Positions 48,306 to 58,610 of a stretch of 64,000 nucleotides of DNA are shown piece by piece. A program made the translations under genes and the position numbers. The stretch is from Leptodactylus fallax (taxonomy: Eukaryota; Chordata; Amphibia; Anura; Leptodactylidae). The notes under the pieces were generated by a model. That model had not been told where the DNA came from. It was given only the letters and a program-made list of their open reading frames with translations, and ran no database searches. The stretch lies in contig CAMRHE010000012.1 in the NCBI GenBank assembly GCA_947044405.1, positions 9,420,001 to 9,484,000 on the forward strand, in the 5' to 3' direction. The stretch's first letter is position 1; each line of letters begins with the position of its first letter.

Positions 48306-48529
48306 CTCACCTCTCCGGGGCACAGCGTCTTCTCCAGCGTTCCTCCATCATGTGACTGAGGACTGTGATTAGGCCCCAGCGGTCACATGGGGCGCGGCCG
48401 CGTAATGATGTCAGTGCGCCCCCACGTGACCGCTGAGGCCCAATCACAAGCCTCGGCAGCAACGTCGGAAAAGGTCCTGAAGACACTGAAGACAGCAAGA
48501 TGGAGCGAGGATGCCAAGGAAAGGTAAGT
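48306..48529. repeat. GC-rich palindromic module with donor-like borders
   Basis: The left border is CTCACCT (minus-strand AGGTGAG) and the right border AGGTAAGT, with AGGTGAGTA just outside at 48532-48540. The centre is an inverted repeat of 'gcggtcacatggggcgc' type sequence. Confidence 0.6.
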
Positions 48530-48649
48530 CAAGGTGAGTATGAATGTTTGTTATTTTTAATCACTTCCTTGGGCCTCCGATTATTATACTCTGGGGTCTG
48601 AGGAGACCCCAAAGTATAATAATAGCACTGAAGCGGAGGGGGGCTATTG

Positions 48650-48945
48650 GGCGCATATAATACTGTGTGAGGGCCACTGTGGGGAGCATATAATACTGTG
48701 TGGGGGCCACTGTGGAGCTTATAATACTGGGTGGGGGCCACTGTGGAGCTTATAATACTGTGTGGGGGCCACTGTGGAGCTTATAATACTGGGTGGGGGC
48801 CACTGTGGAGCTTAAAATACTGTGTGGGGGCCACTGTGGAGCTTATAATACTGGGTGGGGGCCACTGTGGAGCTTATAATACTGTGTGGGGGCCACTGTG
48901 GAGCTTATAATACTGGGTGGGGGCCACTGTGGAGCTTATACTCCA
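48650..48945 (+). repeat. 31-bp minisatellite with 62-bp higher-order period
   Basis: About nine copies of a 31-bp unit (GTGGAGCTTATAATACTG plus a G-rich half). From about 48700 two unit types alternate strictly, 'ctgggtggggg' and 'ctgtgtggggg', giving a 62-bp higher-order unit. Confidence 0.88.
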
Positions 48946-49418
48946 TACAGTGGCTCCTTCATTTTTTTTTTAATTACGCTGGGGCAGGTGAAAAAAAAAC
49001 AAAACCAAAAAAAAAAAAAAACCCCAAACTTTCTCTCCTGTCCCCAGTGTCTCCCAGCGCGGTTCGGTCCTGCAGTTCTGTTGTTTTCTTCCAGCTGAAG
49101 TTCTGCCTGCACATGACTACCTGTGATGTCACGTGACCCCTGAGGCCAATCATAGGGCTAAGGGAAGGGACCTGGGACGTCACAGCCAGTGAGGACTTCC
49201 GGCAAAAAGAAGACAGCAGAGCTGCAGGACCGGACCGTGCTGGGAGGACACCGGAGCACCGGAGACAGGTGAGTATGTTTAGTATGTTTTTTTTTTTTTT
49301 TTTGGGGGGGGGTAGGGGGGATTCACCTCCCCCGGACTAATTATAAAAAAGAAAAAAATTATACTGGACAACCTCTTTAAAGTGTGGCGCATTAGGGGGG
49401 CCCTGGGGGGTATATTAA

Positions 49419-49821
49419 AGGGGTTGTCCAGGCATAATTTGTTATGGTTTATCCTCAGGATAGGCCATAGATACCTGATCTGTTCGGGGCTGACCCCGGA
49501 CCGATCAGCTGTACGGAGCCACTTCTGATGGCCGTCCTGTACACAATACAGGGCCAGAAGCAGAAAGCTCTGTCCACTGTGTATTAGCCGGGCACCTTCA
49601 CTGTATCTCAGCACTTATTGAAGTCAGTAGGAGCTGAGCTGCAGTGAAGGCGCTGGGCAGTGGATGGAGCTTTCTGCTTCCGGCCCTGTGTTGTGTACAG
49701 AACGAGCGCTGGAAGTGGCACCGAACAGCTGATGGGGCCGTGTGTCAGCCCCCTACCGATCAGGTATTTATGGCCTATCCTGAGCATAGGCCATAAAAAA
49801 GATTAACCCTGGACAACCCCT
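49419..49821. repeat. TTAA-flanked palindromic MITE
   Basis: TTAA at 49415-49418 and 49822-49825. The ends are AGGGGTTGTCCAGG and its complement. The arms pair over most of 400 bp (for example 'tcctcaggataggccat' with its inverse). Confidence 0.8.
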
Positions 49822-51542
49822 TTAATATGCATCACACAGTTTAATGTCCCCCCCCCCCACAGGATGTTAGTCTCCATCACTGCTCCCACACAATATAATG
49901 ACCCCATCACTGTTCCCCATACAGTATGGGGGACCAGTGAAGAGGCCACTATGTGGGGGGGGGGACCAGTGAAGTGACCATAGAAAAATTTGGCCCAGAC
50001 AACCCCTTAAAAGAGATTTCCATAAACTGGAGCGACCACTGTGTCGGCCGCCAGGGAGGTGTAAAAATAAGAACATTTTTAAAAAAAAAAGCATACTCAC
50101 CTATTCCTAGCACCCCATTGTCCCCTGCCTGTGTCTGTTCGGTCTCATGGCGGCGCCTCATTTCTGGAAATCCTGTACCTAATTGGTCTTAACGATCACA
50201 TGAGGTGCAGGACTCCCAGCATGGAGTCGCTGGCACGAGACTGAATGGACCCTGGCAGTGGACAATGGAGCGCCGGGGACAGGCGAGTATGCTTTTTAAT
50301 TTACTTATTTTTTACTTTACACCTCCCGCCAGCTACATGGGTTGCTCCAATTCCTGGACAACTTCTTTAAACGATTTATCCATCTTTCTAATATTGATGG
50401 CCTGTCCTTAGGATAGGCCATCAATATTACATCTGCGATGATACAACAGCCAGGACCTCTGCAGATCAGCTTTTCCAGGACAGTGTGGCTACAGGTAAAG
50501 GTAACAATTCTAGGAGCCACGCTGTTCACTTGCCATACAAGGTGTAGTAGTAGGTTTAGGTAGTGCAGTGGTGCACATGGTATAATGGGTGGGCAGCATG
50601 GCTCCCGGCATGTTATTACCTTTAGCCGCCCTGTCTCAGTACCGCTGATCTGCAGGGGTCCTGATGGTGGGCCCCTAGAAACAATTCCACTGGTGGGCCC
50701 TAGACATCCCAGTCCGACACTGATGGCCCCATTCATTCTTTCATGTACACGGATTAGTCGTCCTGGTCCCTTTGCAGAGAAACAGCCCCAAAGCATGATG
50801 TTGCCACCCCCAAGCTTCACAGTAGATATGGTGTTCTTTGGATGCAACTCAGCATTCACTCTCCTCCAAACATGATGAGTTGTGTTTCTACCAAACAGTT
50901 CTACTTTGGTTTCATCTGACCATATGACATTCTCCCAATACTCTTCTGGAACATCCAAATGCTCTCTAGAAAACTTCAGACAGGCCCAGATATGTACTGG
51001 CTTAAGCAGGGGGACACGTCTGGCACTGCAGGATCTGAGTCCCTGGCGGCGTAGTGTGTTACTGACAGTAGCCTTTGTTACGTTAGTCCCATCTTTCTGC
51101 AGGTCATTTACTAGGTCCCCCCGTGTGGTTCTGGGATTTTTGCTTACCGTTCTTGTGATCATTTTGACCCCGTGGGGTGAGATCTTACGTGGAGCCCCTG
51201 ATCGAGGGAGATTATCAGTGGTCTTGTATGTCTTCCATTTTCTAATTATTGCTCCCACAGTTGATTTCTTTATACCAAGCTGCTTGCCTATTGCAGATTC
51301 GGTCTTCCCAGCCTGGTGCAGGTCTACAGGTCTATTTTGTTTCTGGTGTCCTTCCACAGCTCTTTGGTCTTCACCATAGTTGAGTTTGGAATGTGACTGT
51401 TTGAGGTTGTGGACAGGTGTCTTTTATACTGATAACAATTTCAAACAGGTGCCATTACTACAGGTAATGAGTGGAGGACAGAGGAGCCTCTTAAAGAAGA
51501 TGTTACAGGTCTGTGAGAGCCAGAAATCTTGCTTGTTTTAGG

Positions 51543-51741
51543 TGACCAAATACTTATTTTCCACCATAATTTGCAAATAAATTCTTTAAAAATAAGATAA
51601 TGTGATTTTCGGGATTTGTTTTCTCATTTTGTCTCTCATAGTTGAGGCCTACCTATGATGTCAATTACAGGCCTCTCTCATCTTTTTAAGTGGGAGAACT
51701 TGCACAATTGGTGGCTTACTAAATACTTTTTTTCTCCACTG
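51543..51741 (-). repeat. terminal inverted repeat, Tc1 copy D (gene 5' side)
   Basis: Inverted counterpart of 47357-47555. Confidence 0.88.
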
Positions 51742-51743
51742 TA

Positions 51744-52351
51744 TAAGAGCTTCCATTTCTTTTTAAGTCACTCTTAACTTTGGCTCAAAAAAAACAAGCA
51801 AAATCTGTAATAAAAATCTTCTCAATCTTTCTGATCTACTGTGTCTAATTCTTGTTCCTAGCTACTCTTAGTGAAATGTATGCATACCATTTTCTAAGGA
51901 GGTAGCATAGAGATTATAATGTTTTGGCCACCTTTGCTTAGTATGTTAGGAATGGGGAATTTAAGAAATTATATGGCCTCATATTCAACTAGTACATGGA
52001 AGGCATGTTGAAGTTGTAGACAAAGGCATAGCATCATTTTGGTAAGTGAAATTCTTTTAGGTCCCAGAAATAAATTATGGAAGATTCGGGTTATGCCACA
52101 GTAGGGTTGAATTTGGAATGTGAGTGAATAATAGATTTGTAGAATGGCACGCCATACCTGCTTTGCTACATATAGAAATAAGGTTGGTTTGATAGGTAAA
52201 GTTTACATATTTTGTGAACATAGCCATTTGAGCATCAGAGGAGTTTGCAACTGATTTGCCCACCATCAGTGCTTGAATACGGCTTTTTTGCAGGTCTCCC
52301 CAGTGGTACAGGTGACTCAAATGCAATGCTACAAAATAGTTGTTAAGACCG
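51744..52351. other. no gene seen
   Basis: Unique AT-rich sequence. A 95-codon minus-strand frame has no recognisable domain. Confidence 0.45.
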
Positions 52352-52552
52352 GGGCCCCACATGGTGTAAACACCGCGGTTTGCCCGCAGCGGAAACAGTA
52401 AGAAAAAAAAACTCAGCGTTTTACAGTCACAGCAAAGAATCTACCGAATCCCATCCCCACTTTGCCAAAAAATATGCGTAGTGAAGACGCTGCGATTTCT
52501 AAAACCGATTTTAGAAATCGCAGCATGTCAATTATACCTATGGAAGTGCTAG
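52352..52552 (+). repeat. half of a palindromic repeat family
   Basis: Starts 'ggggccccacatggtgtaaa' and runs through 'gcgatttctaaaaccgattt' and 'cgcagcatgtcaattatacc', breaking off at 52552 where hAT-A-type sequence begins. The inverted partner is at 54882-55187. Confidence 0.65.
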
Positions 52553-53319
52553 AGTATAATGATCGGTGACAAACATAAAAACCAGTGTTACTTACCTGGG
52601 CTCCACTGCGCTCCCTGTTTTCGGCCCTCTTCAATGTCGCACAGACCGGCGTCGCAACATAATGACGTCGGCCTGGCTCAGGTGACGCCTGGGACGTCAC
52701 CAAAGAAGGCCGAAGCCTGCTGGGAATAACATCGGATCGCTGGAGAGGTGAGTAGCATTGGTTTTTATGTTTATCACCTCCCCTGGGTCTCCGATTATTA
52801 TACTCTGGGGTCTGAAAAGACCCTAGGGTATAATAATACTAGTATAATAGTAGTATTTGGCCTCACTTACCGATGCCCGCGGCTGCTTACAGCGGCTTCT
52901 GATTCCCCCTTCTGCTATGGGACGCGGAGGCGGCCACAGCAGGAGCGGGGATCGGTAAATAAATAGGCCGTTACCTGCTGGGGATATTCCAGCAGGTTAC
53001 AGCCTATTTATATATATAAAAAAAAAGTTATCTTTCTATCTGCGATCCCTTGATGGAGCCGCCGCCTCCTCTTCACCCGTGTCTGTGTCTCAGAGTAGGA
53101 GGCATGATGACGTCATTGTATTGCCGCCTGCACTGAGATGCGGAGATCTCGTAAACCAGCCCAGGACAGGCCCCGCTCAGCTCTGGTTTTTTTTTTTAGC
53201 GGCCTGTCCTGGGCTGGTTTACGGTAAATAGAAAGTAAAAAATGCCGCCCACCAGATAGTGACGGACAGTGCCGCCTGAGGCGGCCGCCTCACTTTGCCT
53301 CATTAGCAGTGCGCCCCTG
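52553..53319 (+). mobile_element. hAT element A, right-hand fragment
   Basis: Collinear with 22618-23389, including the donor-bordered GC module (52591-52754), the 'gatgacgtcattgta' block and the right end ending CGCCCCTG at 53319. The left part of the element is absent, so it cannot show a target duplication. Confidence 0.85.
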
Positions 53320-54397
53320 ACTGTCAATTGCTGTCACCAACACTGGATTTACAAGAGGGATCAGAGGAACACACAAGGTCTGAGCGACCCGCGAATCCAG
53401 AAAATTGGCGGCGGATCCGCAATCTACAAAAGCGGTACCCTGGACACTATTTTCAGAAAATTGAATTTTTAGTGGCAAGACAATTTTCTGCTGAGAAATA
53501 AACGGAAATACCTGTTCGCCTAGGCAGTCTTCCTGAAAACTACCTAGGCGCTGAAGTCCTTCCGCCATAGGACGCTTGGGACATTTATTCAGGATATGAC
53601 GAGCGTCCCCACAGTAGAAAAATAACCCTCGCTGTCTCCGAAAATTCCTTCTGTCACGAGGTGAGTTGGTGGAACCAAGATGCACAGGCTCAGAACGTGG
53701 TTCCGGCCCGGAGTCAGGAGATGGCAGAAGAGTGGAGACTGATAAATGTTCTTTCCTAAGTTCATGTAACTGTCTATCTAAACGTATGGCCAGAGTCATG
53801 TTTTCTTCTAGTGAGGCTGGTTGCGGATAGTTAGCCAACAAGTCTTTAATAGATTCTGAGAGACCCTTACTGAAGTGACAGCTGAGAGCAGGATCATTCC
53901 ACTGTGACTGAACAGACCATCTATGGAACTCTGAGCAATATTCTTCAGCTTTCACGGTGATCTTGGCGCAGAGAAAGCAAATTTGATTCGGCTGCAGCCT
54001 GGAGATCGGGTTCATCAAATAACAATCCTAGGGCAGCAAAAAATCTCTCCACAGACAAGAGTTCAGGGGCATGTGGTTTCAATGAGAAGGCCCAGGACCG
54101 AGGATCCCCTTGCAGGAGTGAAATAACAATTCCCACACATTGCTGCTCACTTCCAGATGAATGAGGTCGCAGGCGAAAAAACAACTTGCAGCCCTCCCGA
54201 AAGTTGACAAAAGACTTTCTATCCCCAGAAAACCTGTCTGGAAGGTTAATCTTTGGCTCTATGGGGACAGAGGAAACTTTAGGGATTTGCGACTGGAACA
54301 CTTCTTGTTGTTGAACCCAGCTAAATTGCACCAGCTGGGAAACCTGGCTAATCTGGGAAATCCTGCATCTGATCCACCATAGTGGAATGTGTTCCAT
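53320..54397 (-). pseudogene. gypsy-type gag and partial protease (broken)
   Basis: The ATG at 54397 opens a gag frame with the retrotransposon-gag core (INLPDRFSGDRKSFVNFREG, then DPRSWAFSL). A 1-base shift near 53960 moves the gag C-terminal part into another frame (AEEYCSEFHRWS). The zinc-knuckle region reads FFYCGDARHILNKC, in which the first cysteine of the CX2CX4HX4C pattern has become phenylalanine. The protease begins with AFVDCGSAANFLD, an aspartic protease active site with Cys in place of the usual Ser or Thr. The last ten residues of the open frame come from the adjacent hAT sequence. Confidence 0.82.
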
Positions 54398-54433
54398 AGT
54401 GGGATATGGAAAAAATTTTTTGGCTGGCTAATC

Positions 54434-54881
54434 TGTTAGGATTCAGATGCAAGGTAAGAAATGTATTAGTCTATAGGAGGGCAGCAGCAGAAAAGGGCTG
54501 ACAACTGTGAGCAGTAGAAAATGCTACTTAAAGGCAAAACACTACTGTGAGCCAAGACCAGCCTCAGACGCCTTCACCAGAGCTCCTCGCAAGAAGAGGT
54601 GGCCTTTCGCTGAATCTGAAGACTGGAATTGTCATCAGAACAGAAAGTGTATTACAAATAAATGCACTGCAGCAGGAGCCTACACCAAATCTGCACACTA
54701 CCCACAGGGACAGAGAAAACTGATTAGCCAGCACAGCTGAATGATAGGGAGTGGTTTAAAAAGGCTTGCTCAGGAAGCTTCCCTATGTTGTCATGGCAAC
54801 CTCAAAGCAGCAACCACCAACCCTTCTTTATGTAGACCCGGAAACTTTAAAGCAGCAACAACAGATGTAACATCCCTGACA
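54434..54881 (-). repeat. probable 5' LTR of the gypsy-type element
   Basis: On the minus strand it starts TGTCAGGGATGTTACA and ends ATCCTAACA (TG...CA), about 448 bp, with a TTTTTAAACC promoter-like box. A clear tRNA primer site was not seen right after it, and the second LTR is missing, so the limits are provisional. Confidence 0.5.
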
Positions 54882-55187
54882 AAACCATGGTGGCAACACA
54901 TCGCATTTTTTCCTGCAGCGCTTTTCACAGAAAGTCTGCAGAGGTTTCCTTTTTGCTTCAGAGGTTTCCTCTGCAGACTTTCTACTTCCATTATACCTAT
55001 AGGGAAACCGCCAGCGTTTCCATAGGTATAATTGATATGCTGTGATTTCCAAAACTGTGACGTTTCTGCTGCGTGTATTTTTCTGTAATGTGTGGATGGG
55101 ATTCGCTAGAATCTCATCCACTTTGCAGTGACTGTGAAACATTGTGGCCAAAACACAGCTTTTACACCACATGGGGCCCTGGCATAA
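54882..55187 (-). repeat. half of a palindromic repeat family (inverted partner)
   Basis: On the minus strand it starts 'ggggccccatgtggtgtaaa' and shares the 'cgaatcccatcca' and 'gcatatcaattatacctatg' blocks with 52352-52552. The two halves therefore face each other across the hAT and gypsy fragments. Confidence 0.6.
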
Positions 55188-55190
55188 CTG

Positions 55191-57699
55191 TACTGGACTG
55201 CCAAACAAAAAAGGATAACAGGAATATGGGGGATTGGTGAGCAGCATATAGGATTTTAGGATTTTGATGTCTACTCACAGCTAGGTATTTAATAGTACTG
55301 GGTCACTGAAGCAGTAAGGTTGCCTGAATAATTATCTTCCTTAAAATCCAGGAGATTTTTTTACAACTATTGATGTCATTGGGGATGAACATAGCTAACA
55401 TATTGAAGACATAATGTGACCACATTATAATTCCGCATAAAATAGCCAGGGATCCATCATTTTCAGTCTAGTAGCTCTAATCTTCTTTCAGTGATTAGCT
55501 TAAACCTTACACTAGGAAAAAAGAACAGCAAAGCATCACACCTCCGGCAGCAAGAGGGCTAAATGGGTTAAAGTAACAGGTCTGAAGAGTATGGTAGCTG
55601 TAATTGTTCCAAGCCAAAGAGCACTGACCTTCTGTAGGAGCATAAAAGGGAAAGGAAGGTTTGAAATGTCACTAGTGATTCAGACAAAGGGAGGTCAATC
55701 CTGACATCTCCAAAGGAAATGCTAATGTGGGGAGAATGGTCCTTTGCACAGAGCATTTCCCATGACGACTCTGGATGACTAAGAATCGCTTCATTCCATG
55801 CTGAGCTCTATTTCGGTTCATAAAGCACTGATTTATGTATCTGGAGAAATAATGGATGACTTGTTCTTACAACTGTCCATACATGAAAAATAATGAAGGA
55901 TAATGAGTAACCTTGGACACTCACTGAATCAATTATATTCAGCCAAACTTTTGCCATTTAGGGTTATTCACATTTTTAGTTATTTCATGTGGTAGATCAT
56001 AAATATGAAAGTGTTAACAAGCTGAGAGCATGACATTAACTTGCACTGTCCAATGTAATCACATACTAATCCCTCTACACCACAGAACTGATGTAGGAAG
56101 GGATAGTTGTGGCACATCTTTCATGCACCGCCCTTTTTGTACCAAAGATGCACCACTTTCCACTTTCTGATCCCTGCTCTTCACTTTTTATAATTCTGGG
56201 CAGAGTGGGACAAATGCCAATACATACTTACTATATCGCACGCAAGAAAACTGGCATGAGTTATATAGGAAATCAACGCCAGTTCCTGACTGGCATAGAT
56301 TTCCATTCTGGCACACAGGACTGTGCATCAATGAAAAATACCTATTAATTTAGTATTAAGTGGTTACTTTATTGTGGTTGCCTTTCTTAAGTTTTTTGTT
56401 ATCAAATCTCAAATATGATATAGTATTATTAACAAGATAAGGTATTCACAGAAGCCCTCCTGTCCACATGGTCCACACAAGGTATAATAGGAGTTATACC
56501 ATTAGAAAATACATGAAGTTTTTCCATACCTTTGCAGTAAAAGTATATGTGCTCTACACCCCTTTCAGTGGTGCCCTACTATGCCTACCCCTTGTCCTGG
56601 CCTTTTATGTACAGATCAGTACATTCTCTTAATATATCTTGCTGAACTAAATGTTTTCCAGTGAATAGACACATTATTGATTGCTATTAGACATGCTACT
56701 TTTGGTTAATGAAGCCCCCTCAAGCCACTTTATCTTGCAGTTCTTATCAGTTGTGACCTAATTTATGGTGTTTTATGTCTCTTGGGTCCTATGATATACA
56801 CCCATAGCAAATAAACCAAAATTTACATTACTATCACTATTAAGGTTTTTAAGATTAAGATAAAATACGAAGAATATAAGGTTACAAAGCAAAAAGTTAA
56901 AGCAGTGTACTGTAATAACATACACATCTACCAGCACAGTAGAATATTAACTGTGATCACTGACTTGTAACACATGATCTTTACTCAGTGCTTTAGCTTT
57001 CAGTAGCATGGTCACAAATCTACACAGTTAAAGGAGCTCTATACTTTGACTTAGTTTACTTTAGTTAGAATTTGGTCACCATGTGAAATTTAAGAGATTG
57101 TGGAATGCAAAACTGTGCTGTGTTCATTTTCTCGTGAATGTCTATACAGCAGCCTCTATGCACTCATTACACAGATACCTGCTAATTTTGTAAATATGGT
57201 GGCATACCACTTCTCTTTTACTGGCTCAGTTATTGCCTGTATTATTATCATCCCTGCCCTGGCCTGCTTTGATGTCCACCCCGCTACACCAACTTTTTTA
57301 GAATCATCAGAAAACTGTTGATGGAATAGTAAATTTGCTGCATTGCTCCTGTAATACAATGAGACAATGGGAGGAATTTACTAATACTATCTAAGTTTAA
57401 GACTTAGACTAGGCTAGTGCAAATTTAGACTAGACAGTTTTAAAATGCACCACAGTGACTAATGGTGGATGATAGATCTGGCACATTGTTAAACTGACTA
57501 GTCTTGCATCACCTATAAGTTGGCTAACTTTTGATAATAAAAAAATTTGACAAAATGTTGTTGCATTTCTGGTGCATGTCATGCATCTTAAGCCATGACC
57601 CCCTTTCCTGACAAGCTCCATCCCTTTTTTAAGCCCCAGAGAAGCAAAGAGCAGTAACTGTCTAAGGTTCAAGCCAGGAGTGGATTGAGCAGAAGGTAG
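55191..57699. other. unique DNA, no gene seen
   Basis: Short frames only (60-80 codons) with no domains. No repeat boundaries were noticed. Confidence 0.5.
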
Positions 57700-58609
57700 A
57701 AGTATAAGTTCTTCTTATATATTTTCCAAAAGTCTCCAATGATCTCCTGACGGCTAAATCTAATGGTAACTATTCTCTTCTTATTCTTCTGGATCTCTCA
57801 GCAGCATTTGACACTGTTGATCATCAACTCCTTCTCACTATGCTCTGCTCTGTCGGCCTCACGGACAACGCACTCTCCTGGTTCTCCTCTTATCTATCAG
57901 ACCGCACTTTCAGTGTATCATTTGTGGGCTCTGTCTCTTCCCCTCTTCCTCTTGCCGTTGTAGTTCCTCAGGGCTCGGTCCTAGGTCCCCTGCTCTTCAC
58001 TCTCTAAACAGCCCAGATTGGACAAACCATCACCAGATTTGGCTTCCGATACCATCTTTATGCTAATGACACCCAATTATATACGTCATCCCGTGACATC
58101 ACCCGTGCACTAATACAGAACACCAGTGACTGTCTCTCTGCTGTCTCAAATATCATGTTTTCGCTCTATCTGAAACTGAATCTCTGAACTATTGCTGTTT
58201 CCACCATCTAATAGATCTGTCCCTGATATCTCCATTGCAGTCTCCGGCCTTACCATAACTCCTAGGCAGTATGCCTGCTGCCTCAGGGTTATGTTTGGCT
58301 CAGACCTTTCCTTCACCCCCATATCCAATCACTCGCACGCTCATGTCATCTCCACCACAAAAACATCTCCAGAATCCGCCCTTTCCTTACCACAGATACA
58401 TTAAAGACACATATTATCGCCCTGATTCACTCTCGCCTTGACTACAGTAACTCCTTACTAATCGGTCTTCCCCTTACTAAACTTTCCCCTCTACAATCTA
58501 TTCTGAATGCAGCAGCTAGGCTCATCTATCAGTCTAGACGCTACAGCGATGCCTCCGGTCTGTGTCAGTCACTACATTGGCTGCCTATTCAATACAGAAT
58601 ACAATATAA
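57700..58609 (+). pseudogene. L2-type LINE reverse transcriptase fragment (broken)
   Basis: The plus strand gives [20 protein letters not shown] (motif A), [25 protein letters not shown] (motif B), then LYANDTQLY, where the catalytic YADD box has become YAND. Further on come NAAARLIYQSRRYSDASG and LHWLPIQYRIQYK, at which point the L1 insertion begins. Stops and frameshifts occur throughout. The element continues after the insertion at 63986-64000 and beyond the window. Confidence 0.87.
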
Positions 58610-58610
58610 C

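Larger units (their letters stand above)
47952..50722. mobile_element. non-autonomous hAT element C inside Tc1 copy D
   Basis: The ends are CAGGGTCGGACTGG and the complement CAGTGTCGGACTGG, flanked by a perfect 8-bp duplication ATGGCCCC (47944-47951 and 50723-50730) that lies in the transposase codons for Gly-Ala-Met. No transposase of its own. Interior: GC-rich palindromic modules with splice-donor-like borders (48306-48529, 49266-49275, 50094-50288), a minisatellite (48650-48945) and a TTAA-flanked palindromic MITE (49419-49821). Confidence 0.92.
47562..51377 (-). pseudogene. Tc1 transposase pseudogene (split)
   Basis: The minus-strand ATG is at 51377. A frameshift soon follows, then the open part from 51357 gives the helix-turn-helix region, SGAPRK linker, [13 protein letters not shown] with the first catalytic aspartate, and [18 protein letters not shown], until the hAT insertion after NGA. 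Past the insert (47944 downward) the gene resumes with [12 protein letters not shown] and [17 protein letters not shown]. Then a 1-base deletion occurs, and in the shifted frame the block normally ending in IENLW reads IGNLW, so the catalytic glutamate is lost. The normal stop codon is also missing. The 346-codon frame at 50317-51357 runs artificially into the hAT. Confidence 0.9.
47357..51741 (-). mobile_element. Tc1-like transposon interrupted by a hAT element (copy D)
   Basis: The ends read TAGTGGGGAAAAAGAG (the first base appears to be a mutated C) and the complement of CTCCACTG, flanked by TA at 47355-47356 and 51742-51743. The terminal inverted repeats are 199 bp each (47357-47555 and 51543-51741). 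The minus-strand transposase is split at codon level by the hAT insertion 47952-50722. Without the insert the element is about 1.6 kb, the normal length. Confidence 0.93.
53320..54881 (-). mobile_element. Ty3/gypsy-type LTR retrotransposon, 5' part only
   Basis: On the minus strand, a probable 5' LTR (54881-54434) is followed by a short leader, gag and the beginning of the protease, cut off at 53320 by the end of the hAT fragment. No reverse transcriptase, RNase H, integrase or 3' LTR is present in the window. Confidence 0.75.

Noticed and set aside
48650..48945. CRISPR-like array
   Set aside because: The units are contiguous, with no unique spacers, and this is a eukaryotic minisatellite.
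50317..51357. 346-codon minus-strand frame as one protein
   Set aside because: Only the first ~210 codons are Tc1 transposase. The rest is antisense hAT sequence read through by chance.
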